Below, in pieces: positions 22,699-35,579 of a stretch of DNA of 64,000 nt. Source of the DNA: Medicago truncatula. Lineage: Eukaryota > Streptophyta > Magnoliopsida > Fabales > Fabaceae. How positions within the stretch are numbered: position 1 is the first letter of the stretch; each line of letters opens with the position of its first letter. The translations under genes were made by a program, and so were the position numbers. The stretch lies in assembly GCF_003473485.1 (NCBI RefSeq), contig NC_053043.1:19966001-20030000 (forward strand), given 5' to 3'. Below the pieces are notes generated by a model. It worked only from the letters and a program-made list of their open reading frames with translations, had not been told where the DNA came from and searched no databases.

Positions 22699-25600
22699 TC
22701 AAGGTAATGGCTCTTGTGAATCTCCCAAACGAGACAGATGTAGATATGCATCAGTCCCTACAAAGAAAAGGCAAAAAAAAAAAAAAATTAAACGAAACAA
22801 GTCAAAAAATATATTATAATAACAAACAAACTACTTTAAAATTTTATACAATATGACCCTCTTTGGATATAAAGTGCTTTTAACATAAACAGTTATCATA
22901 CACATGCTTATGTATAAGCTATTAAAAAAGGGTAATCTGGTGCACTAAAGCTCCCGCATACACAAGGCTCGAGAAGGGGTCCCACCATTTGGTGTATTGT
23001 ACGCAACCTTATCCTATTTTTTACAAAAGAGGCTGTTTCCAGAACTTGAACCCGTGACCTTTCGGTCACATGACAACAACTTCACCAGTTCCGCCAAGGT
23101 TACCCCCTACGCTTATGTATAAGCTATTGCTATAAGAAAAGATAAAACAAAGTCAAATTGTTTCTATAAGTTATAAATTGAAAGCTTTTGGAAATACATT
23201 GAAAATTGAAAACAACTTATGAACGTGTTATAAGTTGTTTCTATAAGTTCTCTCAAACAGTCTCGCAAGTGCTTATTTTAATAGATAAACTAAAATAAGT
23301 GAATCCAAACAAGTCTTATATTGGCAAGATGTATAAGTATGCTAATTCTGAGAAGATAAAACCTCAGCAAAATAGAACCTCACAAAGTCCTAAGGAAAGA
23401 ATAATATTTTATTTGACACTTTGCTAAAAGTAGTAATTATTCTTGTAGAAGTTCAAAAGGATCTTTAACTAAGAAAATGACAAATGAGATTATCATATCA
23501 ATCTTCAATCAGATCTCATATCTCAAATCTCACTCCTTTATGCTAAGGGGAGAATAGATACAAACAGTTGTCAAACAACGGTTATAGCGCTATAGCGTAG
23601 CAGAATTTGAACAAATCCTTGTTCTTATGCAATACACTATTTATATTTTATAATTATTGTCAAATAGTGGCTATAACAACACTATAGCACGGTTGTGTAG
23701 CGGACTTTAAACAAGCCACACGATTGATAACATTGGATACAAAAGGAAATATATTATAGTTATGAATTCAAAAGTCTACTCACCATAATTTTCCATAGAG
23801 ATTATTTGAAGATCGCCACCAAAATACCGAGCATATAGACGACTAATAGGAAGACCATATCCATATCCAGCCATTGTCACATTATCGCCAACTCCAAGAT
23901 CGGCATGCTCATCCAATGGATTTCTAGCAGTACTATACAGATATGTAAAAATCTTTCGCAGACCACTTCTTGGTATTCCACCTCCCTCATCCGAAATCTA
24001 CAATGCCGATTAGACCAACTACTTTAACAAAGAATCATGATAATAGCAAGTGAAAAGAACCGATGCATCATAAATTTTAACAAAGGTTACCTTTATGGTA
24101 ACATCCTCTAATCCATCAGCAACTATTATTCTTATGGGAGGTGGATCTTTGTCGGAATTCATATAACGCTCTTCAACGGCACGCAAAGAGTTCTTAACCA
24201 ACTCAAATACCATAAGATGCAAGTGTGCTGGAACATACCTATTGTAAAAACATCTATTTTAAATAACAGAACAGAAAATAACTTCTTGAGTACAGTTTAA
24301 AACTGTTATGAGATAACAGCCACTCCTAGCATAAAACATAAACAAACGAATTCATAGAAGTAAAAAGTATGCAACTCACGGAAAAGTAAAATCAGGATCA
24401 CCGTAGATATGTACGTCAGGGGCACTTCCATATTGACGAGAGCATATAGAGCGTGCATCGTCAACGGCATTCCTTGCTACCTCCACCGGAGACATTCTTG
24501 TATGTATATAACCTACGACATGAGGAGGAGGATTTGGACTGTGCAACTCAACATGCTGCCCTGAATCCAACAAAAATGAAAAACACACATAAGGTAACGG
24601 TGTATACTGCGACTGCACAGATTTAAAACGTTGTAGAAAATAAAAACAGCCAAGGAACTAACCTATGAGCATTCGGATTCCGATTCTTGACATGTAAAAA
24701 CGATCAAGGAACTGATGAATCTCAACAAAATCCTGATTAATAATCTTTGGGTCCACATCTTTTTTCAATTGCTGAACACCTAAGGCCATTGTAGGTACCA
24801 CATTGTTGTGTCTCACTTTTATGGCCTTGATCACTTCAGTGAATTCTTTTTCATCATTCATGTTCTTGATCTCAGAAAAGGATCTAATATCGCGGAACGA
24901 ATCCAAGTACCAATCTCTAACCTAAAATGATAAAAAATGTACACAAACATTTAATAGACATTTTTAAAAAATCAATTTTACAAGTCATTCTGCCAATATC
25001 GCTAAAATTGCCATATAGCACATGTTAAAACCTACACCAATCCAAGAGCATCATACACAGTTTTAAATAAAGGCCTACGACTGTGAAATTAGGCACATCA
25101 TAACAGTTTTTAATGTTTATGAAACTGAAATGTGCTCATGATTTAGGCGACAATGCCGCATTTCACTGTGATTCTCCACAATATCGAGAATCATGACGTG
25201 GCCGCAACTATTACCATGACTGCTATATAAAGCCGTGATCATAAAGCTCTCATTTTCAGGAACTCGGGATCTTAAAACAGGATCTCAGTCCCAATGAGTT
25301 ATAGTATCTGTCACTATAAAGAATCACTGAATTTAATAGCAGGAAATTTCCATTTTTTGGAACAAAAACCGGATGACTGTTATTTTTTATTGGTTGGTTG
25401 TTCCGGATAATATATTTTCAACTCTAAGAACATGTTAAGAAGTTCGTTTCTTCGAATTAAAAATTGCAATGCATTGTTACCATTCAAGTTTTGATGTTGG
25501 TGAAGGTTTCTGTTTAAAAAAATGTTCTATTAAACAATTCTAAAAAAATAAACATGGTACACATTGAAACAGAACAAAACATCTTCACATGCCAATTGCA

Positions 25601-26458
25601 AATATGGTTTAACACGACATGTTCATTATCCACAAATATTATAAACTAGAAACGTAAAGCAATAATCTACATTATATAATCTTAATGCCAATCCCCAAAA
25701 CCACATTTTTAGTTTTTTATTAATATTAAAATTCAATCAACTTAATGATTGCAAGACACATCCAAAACCAAAACACTAAAATAATCAAAATAACACTACA
25801 AATAACAGAAACTTGCAAGCAACATAAAAAAACTAAAATTAACAAAGTAACACTACAAATAATTGAAACTTGTAATCTATGAAGCACAGATACGGACACG
25901 GACACACCTAATCCGAAATTATATGTGTGAGTGTCGTGTCTGTGCCGGATATGACACATGTCCGACATCGAGACACACCTAATCCGAGAAGTGTTCATGC
26001 TTCATAGCTTGCAATAAACCTCAAAAACACTAATTAGCAAAATAACACTACAAAACAAGTAATTGAAACTTGCAAGAAACAACCAAAACTCATTTCAACA
26101 TAAACAGATAAGATCAAAGAATCATAACTATACTTATAATAAAAATCAACACAAATAGAAAACTAAAAACAACCCATTATTTCTTTCCATAAAACAATCA
26201 AAAGGGTACCTTCAAAACAGCAGGTTTTTGTGACAAATCACAAGGAAGCCTTTCAAGCTCAACAGCTCTTCTAGCAATTCTAATGGCAAGTTCCTTATGA
26301 AGAAACTGTGCAGAAATCAACAAATTCTTGGAAGTTGGTTTAGAACCAAAATCCATCATGTATCTTAAACTCACACCAGTTTGTTTGAAACAACCCCATT
26401 TGTGTACTTCTTCTATCAAGCTTTTGGAGAATGTTTCAATAGCTTTCTTTGCAGCCAT
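22699..26458 (-). CDS. PDK: mitochondrial pyruvate dehydrogenase kinase
   Basis: PDK phosphorylates the E1-alpha subunit of the pyruvate dehydrogenase complex and switches it off in the mitochondrial matrix. Six exons in order of transcription: 26458-26210, 24921-24663, 24560-24380, 24238-24091, 23997-23784, 22757-22699, all with GT..AG introns and consistent phases. The product is 369 aa, the usual size for plant PDK. Visible: a conserved His121 in RHNNVVPTM, N-box residues Glu242 and Asn246 in ELVKNSLRA, G1 box DEGGGIP (282-288) and G2 box GYGYGLPIS (323-331), all parts of the GHKL ATP-binding fold. The last exon encodes only 19 codons (TDAYLHLSRLGDSQEPLP then stop) and is separated by a 1.0-kb intron filled by a MITE and an SINE. 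The ATG opens MAAKKAIETFSKSL, which fits plant PDKs. Confidence 0.96.
22855..23315. mobile_element. MITE in the last PDK intron, split by an SINE
   Basis: Inverted ends GACCCTCTTTGGAT and ATCCAAACAAGTC enclose words such as GCTTATGTATAAGCTATT, TTATAAGTTGTTTCTATAAG and CTCAAACAGTCTCGCAAGTG. This is a pattern I recognise from an abundant Medicago MITE family (CCTGTTTGGATAAACAGC type). Without the nested SINE and its duplicated site it would be about 255 bp. Confidence 0.7.
22924..23110 (-). repeat. Au SINE, reversed, with 18-bp TSD
   Basis: The minus strand reads CTTGGCGGAACTGGTGAAG, ATGTGACCGAAAGGTCACGG and GTTCAAGTTCTGGAAACAGC, then GGTTGCGTACAATACACC and GCGGGAGCTTTAGTGCACC, which is the Au SINE consensus order. 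GCTTATGTATAAGCTATT is repeated exactly at 22906-22923 and 23111-23128. Confidence 0.9.
25865..26010. repeat. dispersed GACAC-rich repeat in PDK intron 1
   Basis: GAAGCACAGATACGGACACG and GTGTCCGACATCGAGACACA, then CCTAATCC, related to the copies in two introns of the CIPK gene (5073-5165, 7618-7765). Confidence 0.6.
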
Positions 26459-26655
26459 GGTTAACAAAAAACTTTTTTTTCTTGTTCTAACCAAAGAATT
26501 TGAATTGAACAAACAATTGTAACAGAAAAACAGAATCTGAAACTAACAAGTAACAATAGCAATAACAATAACAAGCATGTTGAAGAAAGAGAGAGAAATT
26601 GTACTATACTTTGAATAAGAATAATAATGAATTGTGATAGTGAATGAAAGAAAAG

Positions 26656-26662
26656 TATATAG
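26656..26662 (-). promoter_or_regulatory. possible TATA box of PDK
   Basis: The minus strand reads CTATATACTTTTC about 200 bases upstream of the start codon. This is the only TATA-like word in the expected range, but it is weak. Confidence 0.3.
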
Positions 26663-26699
26663 TTATCATCATAGAGATGAAAAGATTGAGACTTTGGTT

Positions 26700-29333
26700 T
26701 TGCCGCAAAGTGGGAAATGTGAATTGTTAGTTTTGTTGAGAATTGATTTGTTACATGATATGTTTATAAACCCGTTTTCTTGAAATAATTAGCACATGCT
26801 TTGGAAATTTTTTAATAATGATTTTCAAATATAAAAAAGATTGATTATTTTTGTTGATAAAAAATTTTGTTGTCTTTTTTTTTTACGTGTAAACCGGATA
26901 TCCTCTACCTGCAATAGAGACTCATTTCTTAGTATAAATTTGAAGTTATAATTGATTATTGTTAAAGAGTCCTTCATCACACAAAAGATGATCTAAACAT
27001 GTATTTATAAATGGAGGAATCCTCACTTCACAAGCAAGTTTTATAGAGTTGTGTTATACTCAACTACGATTTCGAAGATGATATCAGAACCTCTCTTAAG
27101 ATCCATTGAGTCATCTTCTACTATCGGACCACCCACCATTTGTGTCTACGAACCAAACTCAATAGTGCTAATTGTGAGAGGGTGTGTTAAAGCTCATATG
27201 GCACAAAAGATGTCCCCCAAACTTGTTTATAAATTGGAACAGTCCTCACATCACGAGCCGGTTTTATAAGGACAAGTTACATGTAATTTCAAAAATTATA
27301 TCTAGAAAACCATTATTATTTAATTTCTTCAATAAATTTTTTATTTAGTATTTCTTTGTGCTATATGGCTGAAATAATTTTGTCAAAAAAAACGTATGAC
27401 TGAAATAATTAGGAGGAGAATAGTTTTCTAAGAGGAATATGTCCTTATTCTTTGGTTATTCTTAGGGTGTGGTTTTGTGTTCATCGCCATCAATGGTGGC
27501 CATTCAGTTTTGCAATGCGATTTCAAACAAATTTCACGTGTGTTTTCCTTTAGTAGTGTCGTGTGGTTCTTATAATTCACGAGCCTTGCCTATAACTTTT
27601 ATTATCACTATCAACTTTTTTAAAACCGTTGATTTAGTCCATATATAGTAATATAGTCTTAAGTTGAGACAATTTTTTGAATGAGCTTATATAATCAAAC
27701 AGAGATGATACTACACACTTTTATTTGTCATGATACAATATAGTTCTTTACTTCAAAAATATATTAAAATAGTCTTTGATTTTTTTTAAACGCTTTGGTT
27801 ATGAACAACATCGTAACGTGACGTTGACACTACAATATCATCTAAGTGTTGTCCTTTGGTTATTGTATAGGTTAATAAAGTTAGAGGGATTTTCATCACA
27901 TGTGTCATGTTACTTCAACAAGGTCAACCCACGAAAAAAAACATGACTAATTTTAATAAAGAACTTTTCATGACTATTGTACAAGTTTTTTATTTTGACA
28001 AAATTAAATTGATTAAAAAGTTATGATTTTAAGTTACACCTATATTTCAATTTTCTTACTAGTTACACCTGTATGTCAATTATTGATTTTTTGTTTGTTT
28101 GAAGAAATTAGTGACTTTATTGTTTTTAAATTTTGAGTATTGTGGCGTTGCAATGCAGTAGGAAGATTATTCCGAGTAAAATTGTTGCATACTCTAGCCA
28201 TTGATTTCATTGTATTAGAAATTTGTAACGGAGAAGTTGATGAAACCCAGTGTCATTCAATTTTTGGCTGTGATTAGGGGTGCGTTTCTTTCGGCTTTAA
28301 AAAAAAATAGATTTTGAGTTAAAAAAATTTAGAGATTTTTAAAAAAATCTAAAGTTATTTCTGTTTGTTTACTATCATAAAAATCATTTTCTTAAAAATA
28401 TGAAACCCTTACAATTGAGTTCCTTGCATTTAGAAAAAAAAAAAAAAAAAACAGATTTTGAAAAAGCTACTTGAAATAAATTTTCATTTTGAGGCTAAAA
28501 ATGATTTTATTAGCAAAATGGATTTTAAAAATCTAAAACAAACACGACAAAAATTAAAAAAGTGATTTTTTAGCTAAGGAGATGCACATATGTTCCGTTT
28601 TCCATTACATCTCCTCACGTCTAACACTATTAGGCTTGGTGCATGGATATTAATAATGGGTGAGCCGAAGTCGTTACATAATGATGGGCGAAGGAAAATG
28701 ATTAAGCATTCAAAGCAGAAGCTATTACACAGACTATAACCATAACAACTCATTACACTCTTGATTAGTAGTTTTTCTTTTGGGCACTTGATTTTATTTT
28801 TTTGTGTAATAGATGTTCAATCTTAGACTTTTGATGTAATGCACGAACTTAGTATGTACTTACCTATAGATATAATTGAGTTCTCTTTGGTTTGACACGA
28901 CTTATCACCAAATACTCTTTGTACTTGCATTGTTATTTGAATATAGTTTTTTTTTTTGTCTTTACTTTGTGCATTCACTTTATTTTTTTAGTTAAGCTCA
29001 TCCTTATGATGAGTGAGTAGTTAGTTTTTCTTAGTCTTCGATCATGGAATGCAGTCTTATGATAGTCTTTTCATAATCTCTATTTCTTTCTTTTGCTTAG
29101 GAAATGCATTCACCTGATTTAACTTTATTGCTTTTTGAATTATGGTATAGTTATCCAAGTTATGTTGGTCTAAGCACAACAAGAACTAACACGCATTTTG
29201 TCAATGTTATCAACAAAGGAACAAAAATTGTAGTTGATAATGAGAGGATTGAAAGATCTCAGACGTCATAATTCACTAAAATCATAGACAAACTTCCGAG
29301 GTACGAAAGAGAATGGAGATTGCTAGAAATATA
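26700..29333. other. intergenic
   Basis: AT-rich. A 28270-28565 stretch begins GGGGTGCGTTTCTTTCGG and ends with related words in reverse (AAACAAACACGACAAAA), possibly a degraded MITE. No gene structure is seen. Confidence 0.35.
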
Positions 29334-29994
29334 GAATTCTGCTCTTTATCAAAACAGTTTTGCTTATTCCTAATGTAAATGACCAAAATATCCTTGCCCA
29401 GCGTGAGTTAAGTCACGTTAGTTGAAAATTCACACCGAAATTCAACGTGAGTTAACTCACGTTATATTTGCTTTTGTTTTGATGATGAACTGCTGCTATT
29501 TCTTTTTCCTTGTTCCTTTGAAGCCTAGTATTAAAAGCAAACTTGAATAAACAAGGCATCGATTTATGGTGTTTCCTCCATAGAAACCTTCGATTCAAAT
29601 TTTAAAAAGAAATGAGATTATTAAAAAAAATAGAAGGAAAAGATGTTGTTGTAATTACAATGCACATGGAATACAAAATCATGTTACAAAATAATAAGCA
29701 ATCACTATAATTTCCATTTGTTTGTTTCTCTTCATCGCATGAATTGATTTCTTTCTTAGTTAAGGGCAGATAACATTGGAAAATCAATTGCACTCTCTAT
29801 GTTGATTAAACATAAAAATAAAGAGGACTTGAAGAAAGAAGTTTGTGTGGCAATCATATTTCACCATCAACAACAAAAGCAAATATTGAAAAACAGTGAG
29901 TTTTTAACATGATTGCGTGAGTTAACTCACGCAGGGGTATTTTGGTCATTTACTTTAGAAACGAGCATAACCGTTTGGGTAAAGAGCAGAATTC
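29334..29994. mobile_element. 661-bp MITE, Mutator-like, with palindrome-bearing TIRs and 8-bp TSD
   Basis: Inverted ends start GAATTCTGCTCTTTA and continue with GTAAATGACCAAAATAYCC, giving TIRs of about 85 bp. GAAATATA is exact at 29326-29333 and 29995-30002. Just inside each TIR is the palindrome CGTGAGTTAACTCACG or a close variant (29402-29417, 29443-29462, 29915-29932). No coding capacity. The same palindrome marks the end of the transposase-bearing element starting at 32743. Confidence 0.85.
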
Positions 29995-30002
29995 GAAATA
30001 TA

Positions 30003-32742
30003 AGGTTAGACAAAATGTTTGAAGCATGAGAATAGCCCAAGACTTTTCGGCATATAAAAATGGGTATTCAAGGGCCCATTGGGTCGCACCAACATGGTTA
30101 GCCACGAGAACAGGTAATATTGGTTGTAAGATACTTCTCTAGTACTAGAAATAGAGTAAATGATACAATAGAGGATACTTCATCCTTAGGCATGTATTAC
30201 TAAAGCAAAAGAAAGGAATATGATATTGAGCGCTCATTATAATGATGAACTCCGATGATTCTGAGACACTTTTAATTATTGCATATTTTCAAAACAATCA
30301 TCAAATTGTTTTTCAATCACCTTGCATCCTTTATAAAAAATACATTTTTTTTTCTTCATTTGCTTACCTAGGATAGAAAAAGGCTACCTTGAAGTGATAT
30401 TTTTATTACGATGATAAAATCGTGCATTTGAGGTGATATCAAAGTCATATGTTAATATTATAGCACAAAGAGACAAAATAGAGACAAAATAATGCGTTGA
30501 ATTAGTGTTTAGAAGTTAGATGTGTTCAAATGTCATTCTTAAAATTATTTACCCTTGATCTAAATAAACTTTGTGCATTTTTGGAATCAAACCGTAAACC
30601 TTCTCAAAACTTTTTCAACGCCTTTGCTCATCAACCTAAGTTTGTCGATAAATAAAACCAATTATTAATTAGTTGTTTTTGGTTGGTTTTTATAGATAGA
30701 CGAAATAACAAAAATCATTAAAAACTCATATGCACAAATGGTGAAGCTGAGGTTTGAACCCCATTTAAGACATCCTATCTAACAATTTTGAGATATGATT
30801 TATGGACAAATCAATTAATTAGATATGAGGGTCATTTAAATAATAGACTTAATTTTATTTATTAGAACTGCATAAATTATCTTGATTAACATGCATATGT
30901 ATCAATTATCATTCAAATTTTCCTAATATTTCATTTCAAAAGGAGCATAAATGATTTGCTATTAGTATATGTCCGCTTCTGCTTTCAACTAGTTGTGTTA
31001 TCTGCTACTTTTATTCCAATTTTTTAATGGAAAATGTTAATCTGTTTTACGAAAATATTGTTTGTTGATTGGTACGTTAGTTTATCTTCTTGCCAGAAAT
31101 TTAACTCTAAACTTTTAACTCTTCTACTCTACCTTTCAAGAAAATAACCTCTTCGACTCTTTTAACCCGTTGACTCAAACCAATTGTGCTACCCAACTGC
31201 TCCTTATTCAAAATTAATCTAATTCAACAAGATAAGATAGTTATAGTGGGTTTAATCAATAATGAATTGGTCCAATTAATAAAAGATTTAGATTTTTTAA
31301 GCAAGTAGTCAAAAATTGAAAATTTCAAATCTATGACATTATATGGTAAAAAAAAACTATTATAGGTTTTTCCTAACATTTTGTCAATGTAATTGTAAAG
31401 TGTGCATATTGAAAAAACTATTATAGGTTTCTCCTAACATTTTGTCAATGTAATAACACAAACATACAAACATATATTTCCCCATTTATTTTCAATATCA
31501 AGCATTTTCAACAAAATATAAGTACTATTATACTTATTCTAAAACTAAAACAATGGTTTTCTAATGCATATTTTAGCATATAAATTAAAGAATAAAATAT
31601 GCATTGTTTTTGTACCCAAAAAAAAGAATGCATTGTTCTCATTGAATTATCATAATTGCTAAGGATGAAAAATCAATATTCATTAAAACTTTAAATATCA
31701 ACCATTTTTTTTAATTAATTACTTCCATTTTATTAGTTAAAATATGCACCGTAGCTTTAGGAACACCCCTTAATAAAAAAAGAAAGAGAATACCATCCAA
31801 TGAGTATCTATAATATCTTAATAAATTAACAGAAAAATCATACAATACATTTGATAGAACATACGTATCATTCAAAGAAGAAAAAGAATAATATTCACAG
31901 TCTTTTGAGATGATTGAAGGTATGGTGTTTACCTTACTAGCATAATTAGAGAACCAATCCAATTGTGGTCCTCACTACACTATCAGTCAATTTCAAAAGT
32001 GATGGCTTTTCCTCATTATGTGAATCTAATCTACCAAGTACAATATTGAATTTGAATTTTGTGGTTGAAGATAAGAGATAGAGTTGTGCAGTCCTGATTA
32101 CCAGCACTTTTTATTGAAGCAAATGCTTTTTAAGTGAGAGGAGTAGCCAAGTAGGCCCATGATATATAATATGCTTCAATTGTTATATGAAAATCAACTT
32201 GTATTCTTCTTATTAGGAATTGATCGATCTTCCATCAATGAAAATTTCTTTTCTAACTTGAAGTTCCCCTAATGACACATGGAAATGGAGATGTTTAAAA
32301 TACTCTTAGCGGTAGTTAGTCACCGCTAACTTATAACTACCACTGAGTTTTTGATCATTTCCATATGTTTCTAGGAAACAGTGGATGCAAAAAAAAAAAC
32401 GATGATTTATCAATTGTCATGATCTATTAATCTTGTGACATCGTGTACATTGACTACAACAAATCTTCTAGTAAGTAGTAAAATCAAATAACCCAATTAG
32501 ATGAATTAACCTTCATAATTAGCCTCATGTATAGAAATGTATCTTCCACATATTTTTAACGAAATTTACCTTATAAGTTAAACACATGATACCCCACATG
32601 TCTCTTTATTGATAAGAAGAAGAGAGGGGACGAGGGGTATCCAAAGGAAAATTCAATTTTGCGATTTTCACCCTTGTTTTTTTGTCTAGTTTTGAATAGT
32701 ATAGGAATTTACACTTTAAAGTAATTAATCACGTTTTATATG
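30003..32742. other. intergenic, with a degraded SINE
   Basis: About 30690-30810 is a minus-strand family-2 SINE-like remnant (TAGACGAAATAACAAAAATC, then GAGGTTTGAACCCC). At 31340-31450 a short stretch ending CCTAACATTTTGTCAATGTAA is present twice. The rest is AT-rich and holds nothing I can name. Confidence 0.4.
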
Positions 32743-33210
32743 AGAAAATTGCTCTTCTCACGAACAAATATGCTCATTTCCATTCAAATTGACGAAAATA
32801 CTCTTACGTGACTTAAGTCGCATTCTGTATATATCAATGTGAGTTAAGTCACGTTGAAGGCAACGTGAGTTAAGTCACGTACAAAGCCAACATGAGTTAA
32901 TTCATGTTGCGATGCAGTACTTTTTTGGGACACATTTTCTTTCCCTCTTCACCTTCAAAAACTCAAAAAGTGGGAAAATTTGGAGCAAAATCTTGAGCTG
33001 AAATCATCGCAAATTGTCAGGAAGCAAGTTTCTACGCTCATGAAACGTAAAAAATTAGGTAATGTATCATCTAAGCTCTTTTGATCTTGCTGGTTTTTGA
33101 GCTTAGTTCATCAGTTTGGGAAGCATGTCTGGGCATGACTTAACTTATGCTAGAGCTCAACGAGAGTTAACTCACGCAGGTGTTAAGGCAACGTGAGTTA
33201 AGTCACATTG
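32743..33210 (+). repeat. left terminal region of a Mutator-like element, with palindrome array
   Basis: GAAAATTGCTCTTCTCACG through AATTGACGAAAATACTCTT aligns loosely with the TIR of the 29334-29994 MITE. It is followed by palindromes GTGAGTTAAGTCAC, ACGTGAGTTAAGTCACGT, AACATGAGTTAATTCATGTT and relatives at about 32805-32910 and 33136-33209. The transposase remnant begins just downstream. Confidence 0.65.
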
Positions 33211-33309
33211 GTGCCCAAGATTTGAATTTTTGCACCATTTTTTTCTTAGCTTGTTGCATAAGTTATTTATATTTTTTTCCTTATTACTTTTTTATTCAAT
33301 AGACATAGT

Positions 33310-35320
33310 GATGGTTGAAAATGTTGTGGATGATGGCGTTGAACCAAAACCGACCATAATTGAAGTTTCTGTCGAAGCTTTCTTTGATGCCAAACCTACC
33401 GTTGAAGTGAAGGTTAATGTCAAAATTCCCTTTCAAGCTCACATTGAAGAAAAACATAAACCTAACGGTGTTGTCAAGCTTCGCGATTATGAAGTAAACA
33501 CCGCCTCATTTTTTCAACAATTGATAGATGGAGAGAGCGAGATGATTTCCTTGGTTGGGTTCGTTGACAAGCGACAAGGGAAGGATTTACTATATCTATA
33601 TATAAATATAGTATAAAAAAATATAATGATTACGTTGCAATGTGAAAGGAGTAATGTATACAAACCACCAAAGAGGAGGAAGAAGTTGAATCTTGAAGGC
33701 ACAGGCTCAAGGAAATGTGATTGTCCGTTTAGGTTGCGTGGTTACTTTGAGAAGAATACAAATGATTGGTGGTTGGTCATGCTTAATTGAATTCACAACT
33801 ATGAGTAGGAGCCAAATTTAGGTGGTCACCTTCTTGCGGGTAGAATAAAAGTGGAGGAGAAGAAAAGAGTTGTCGACATGACAAAGAGCTCGGCGTTGCC
33901 TAGGAATAATCTCACGGATTTGAAGGAAAAAAAAAAGTGTGACGTGAACTAGTTGGAAAAATGGAAAAAGGGGATACGAGGTGACAAGATGGAGATGCAA
34001 TACTTGATTGTCAAGTTGGAGGAGCATAAACAAATATTTCTGACCATTTTGGTCATGGATTCCACTTACAAAACCAATTTTTACAAAATGCCATTATTTG
34101 AGATTGTTGGTGTCACCTCTACCAACATAACATATTTTGTTGGTTTTGCATTTCTCGCCTCTGAAAAAGAGGATGCACATGAGATGTTGGTTGGTCTTTT
34201 ATCCTCAAAACTCAACATTCATAAGGTGGTTGTCACTGACAGGGATGAATGTCGTTGCCAAAGTTCTCCCTGATACTTCTGCTTTACTTTGTTATTTTCA
34301 TATCGTGAAGAATGTAAGAGCTAAGTGCATCATAGATCGCAGAGTCAAAGCGAAGCCGAAGGATGTAAAAGTTGATGGGAAAGAAGTGAAGAAGGAGAAG
34401 GAAAGTGATGTTGTTGACAATACCATTAGCGGTTGGAAATATTTGGTTGAATCTCATACGAAGGATTCATATGAAAGTGCGGTAAAGCGATTCAAAAATG
34501 TGTGCAAACCATTTCCAAAGTTCCTTGCACAATATTGAACACCGTTAAGGAAAAATTTGTAGGGGCATGGAGAGATAAAGTCTTGCATCTAGGGTGCAGA
34601 ACCACCAACATTGTTGAATCGGCTCATGGAAAGTTAAAAAAAATATCTGAGGAGTAGTGTGAGAGATATGGCATCATGTTGGCACGAAATAGACAAAATG
34701 TTGGCTATCCAGCTTGTGAGATACAAGCAAGTTTTATGAGGAGTCGTACCGTGTTAGAACACAGATACAAATGCAACTTTTTGTACTCTGAGTTGGAGGG
34801 TTATGTATCTTCACCCACATTGAGTTTTATCTTTGAGGATGAAAAACGGTCCAAGACATTCGGCTTTGATAAGAAAGATTGTGGTTGTGTGCAAAAGACA
34901 TCGTACGGGTTGCCTTGTGCATGTATTCTTTCCATGAAGAGAAAAGTAAATTTTCCTATTCAATTAGATGACATAGACCCTCATTTGCAAAGGTTAAATG
35001 TATGTGGAGAAGAGGTTGATACTGATTTTTCCTGTGATGGAGGAGTGGAATGGCATTCAAGAACATCTCAAAAAAGTCCTTTACAAAATGAAACTCCACA
35101 TCAAAGAGGTGATGCGTCAACTAGCATTTCAACAAGACATAATGTTGTCTTCATCTCCAAGAAAAGTTGTAGCAAAGGGAGCACCTAAAAGGGTATGACT
35201 TACAAATAAAGAGTCATCCACATGTCAAATTATCTCTACGTGGGAGCGTGTTGAATCTCAATTTCCTGATAGCCAATTGATGCCAGGAAATACAGCTTCA
35301 AAAGTCTTAACTAGACTTTA
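33310..35320 (+). pseudogene. FAR1/MULE-type transposase remnant (element 1)
   Basis: Mutator-like transposase, decayed. From the N terminus: an unplaced leader (MVENVVDDGVEPKPTIIE); a FAR1-type zinc-finger block (RKCDCPFRLRGYF) near 33710; a MULE transposase core near 34050-34330 (VMDSTYKTNFYKMPLFEI, VVVTDRDE, LLCYFHIVKNVRAKC); and a SWIM-like CxCx..CxC segment (CGCVQKTSYGLPCACI) near 34880. Open stretches are broken by in-frame stops near 33610, 33785 and 33950, and the frame changes near 34260. The C-terminal reading continues in another frame to about 35318. The right TIR is missing, so the copy is dead but clearly of the family that could mobilise the nearby MITE. Confidence 0.75.
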
Positions 35321-35579
35321 GCTTTTTGTTAGGGACTTTTTCCTTTGCTTTGCTTTTGCTCTTAAAAGGGGAACTGTTTGTAATATTTTAAATTATTAAA
35401 TGAAACAATGTTCTTTATGCTGTTTACAATTACTTTGACAACTCCTTCGATAAAATAAAAATTTTCCATTTTTGCATAAGCGTCATGCATCATTTTGCAT
35501 TCATAGTTTCAAGTCTGAGTCTCACACATTGTTTTTCCAATCCAAAGGTCAATCCGTCTCAAAAGTGGCCCGACGTCCT

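Noticed and set aside
24376-24618. Alternative extended PDK exon
   Set aside because: The 5' extension lies beyond the acceptor at 24560; phase only fits with the exon starting there.
25726-25998. 90-codon minus-strand frame in PDK intron 1
   Set aside because: Formed by the dispersed GACAC repeat; similar frames arise in the CIPK introns from the same repeat.
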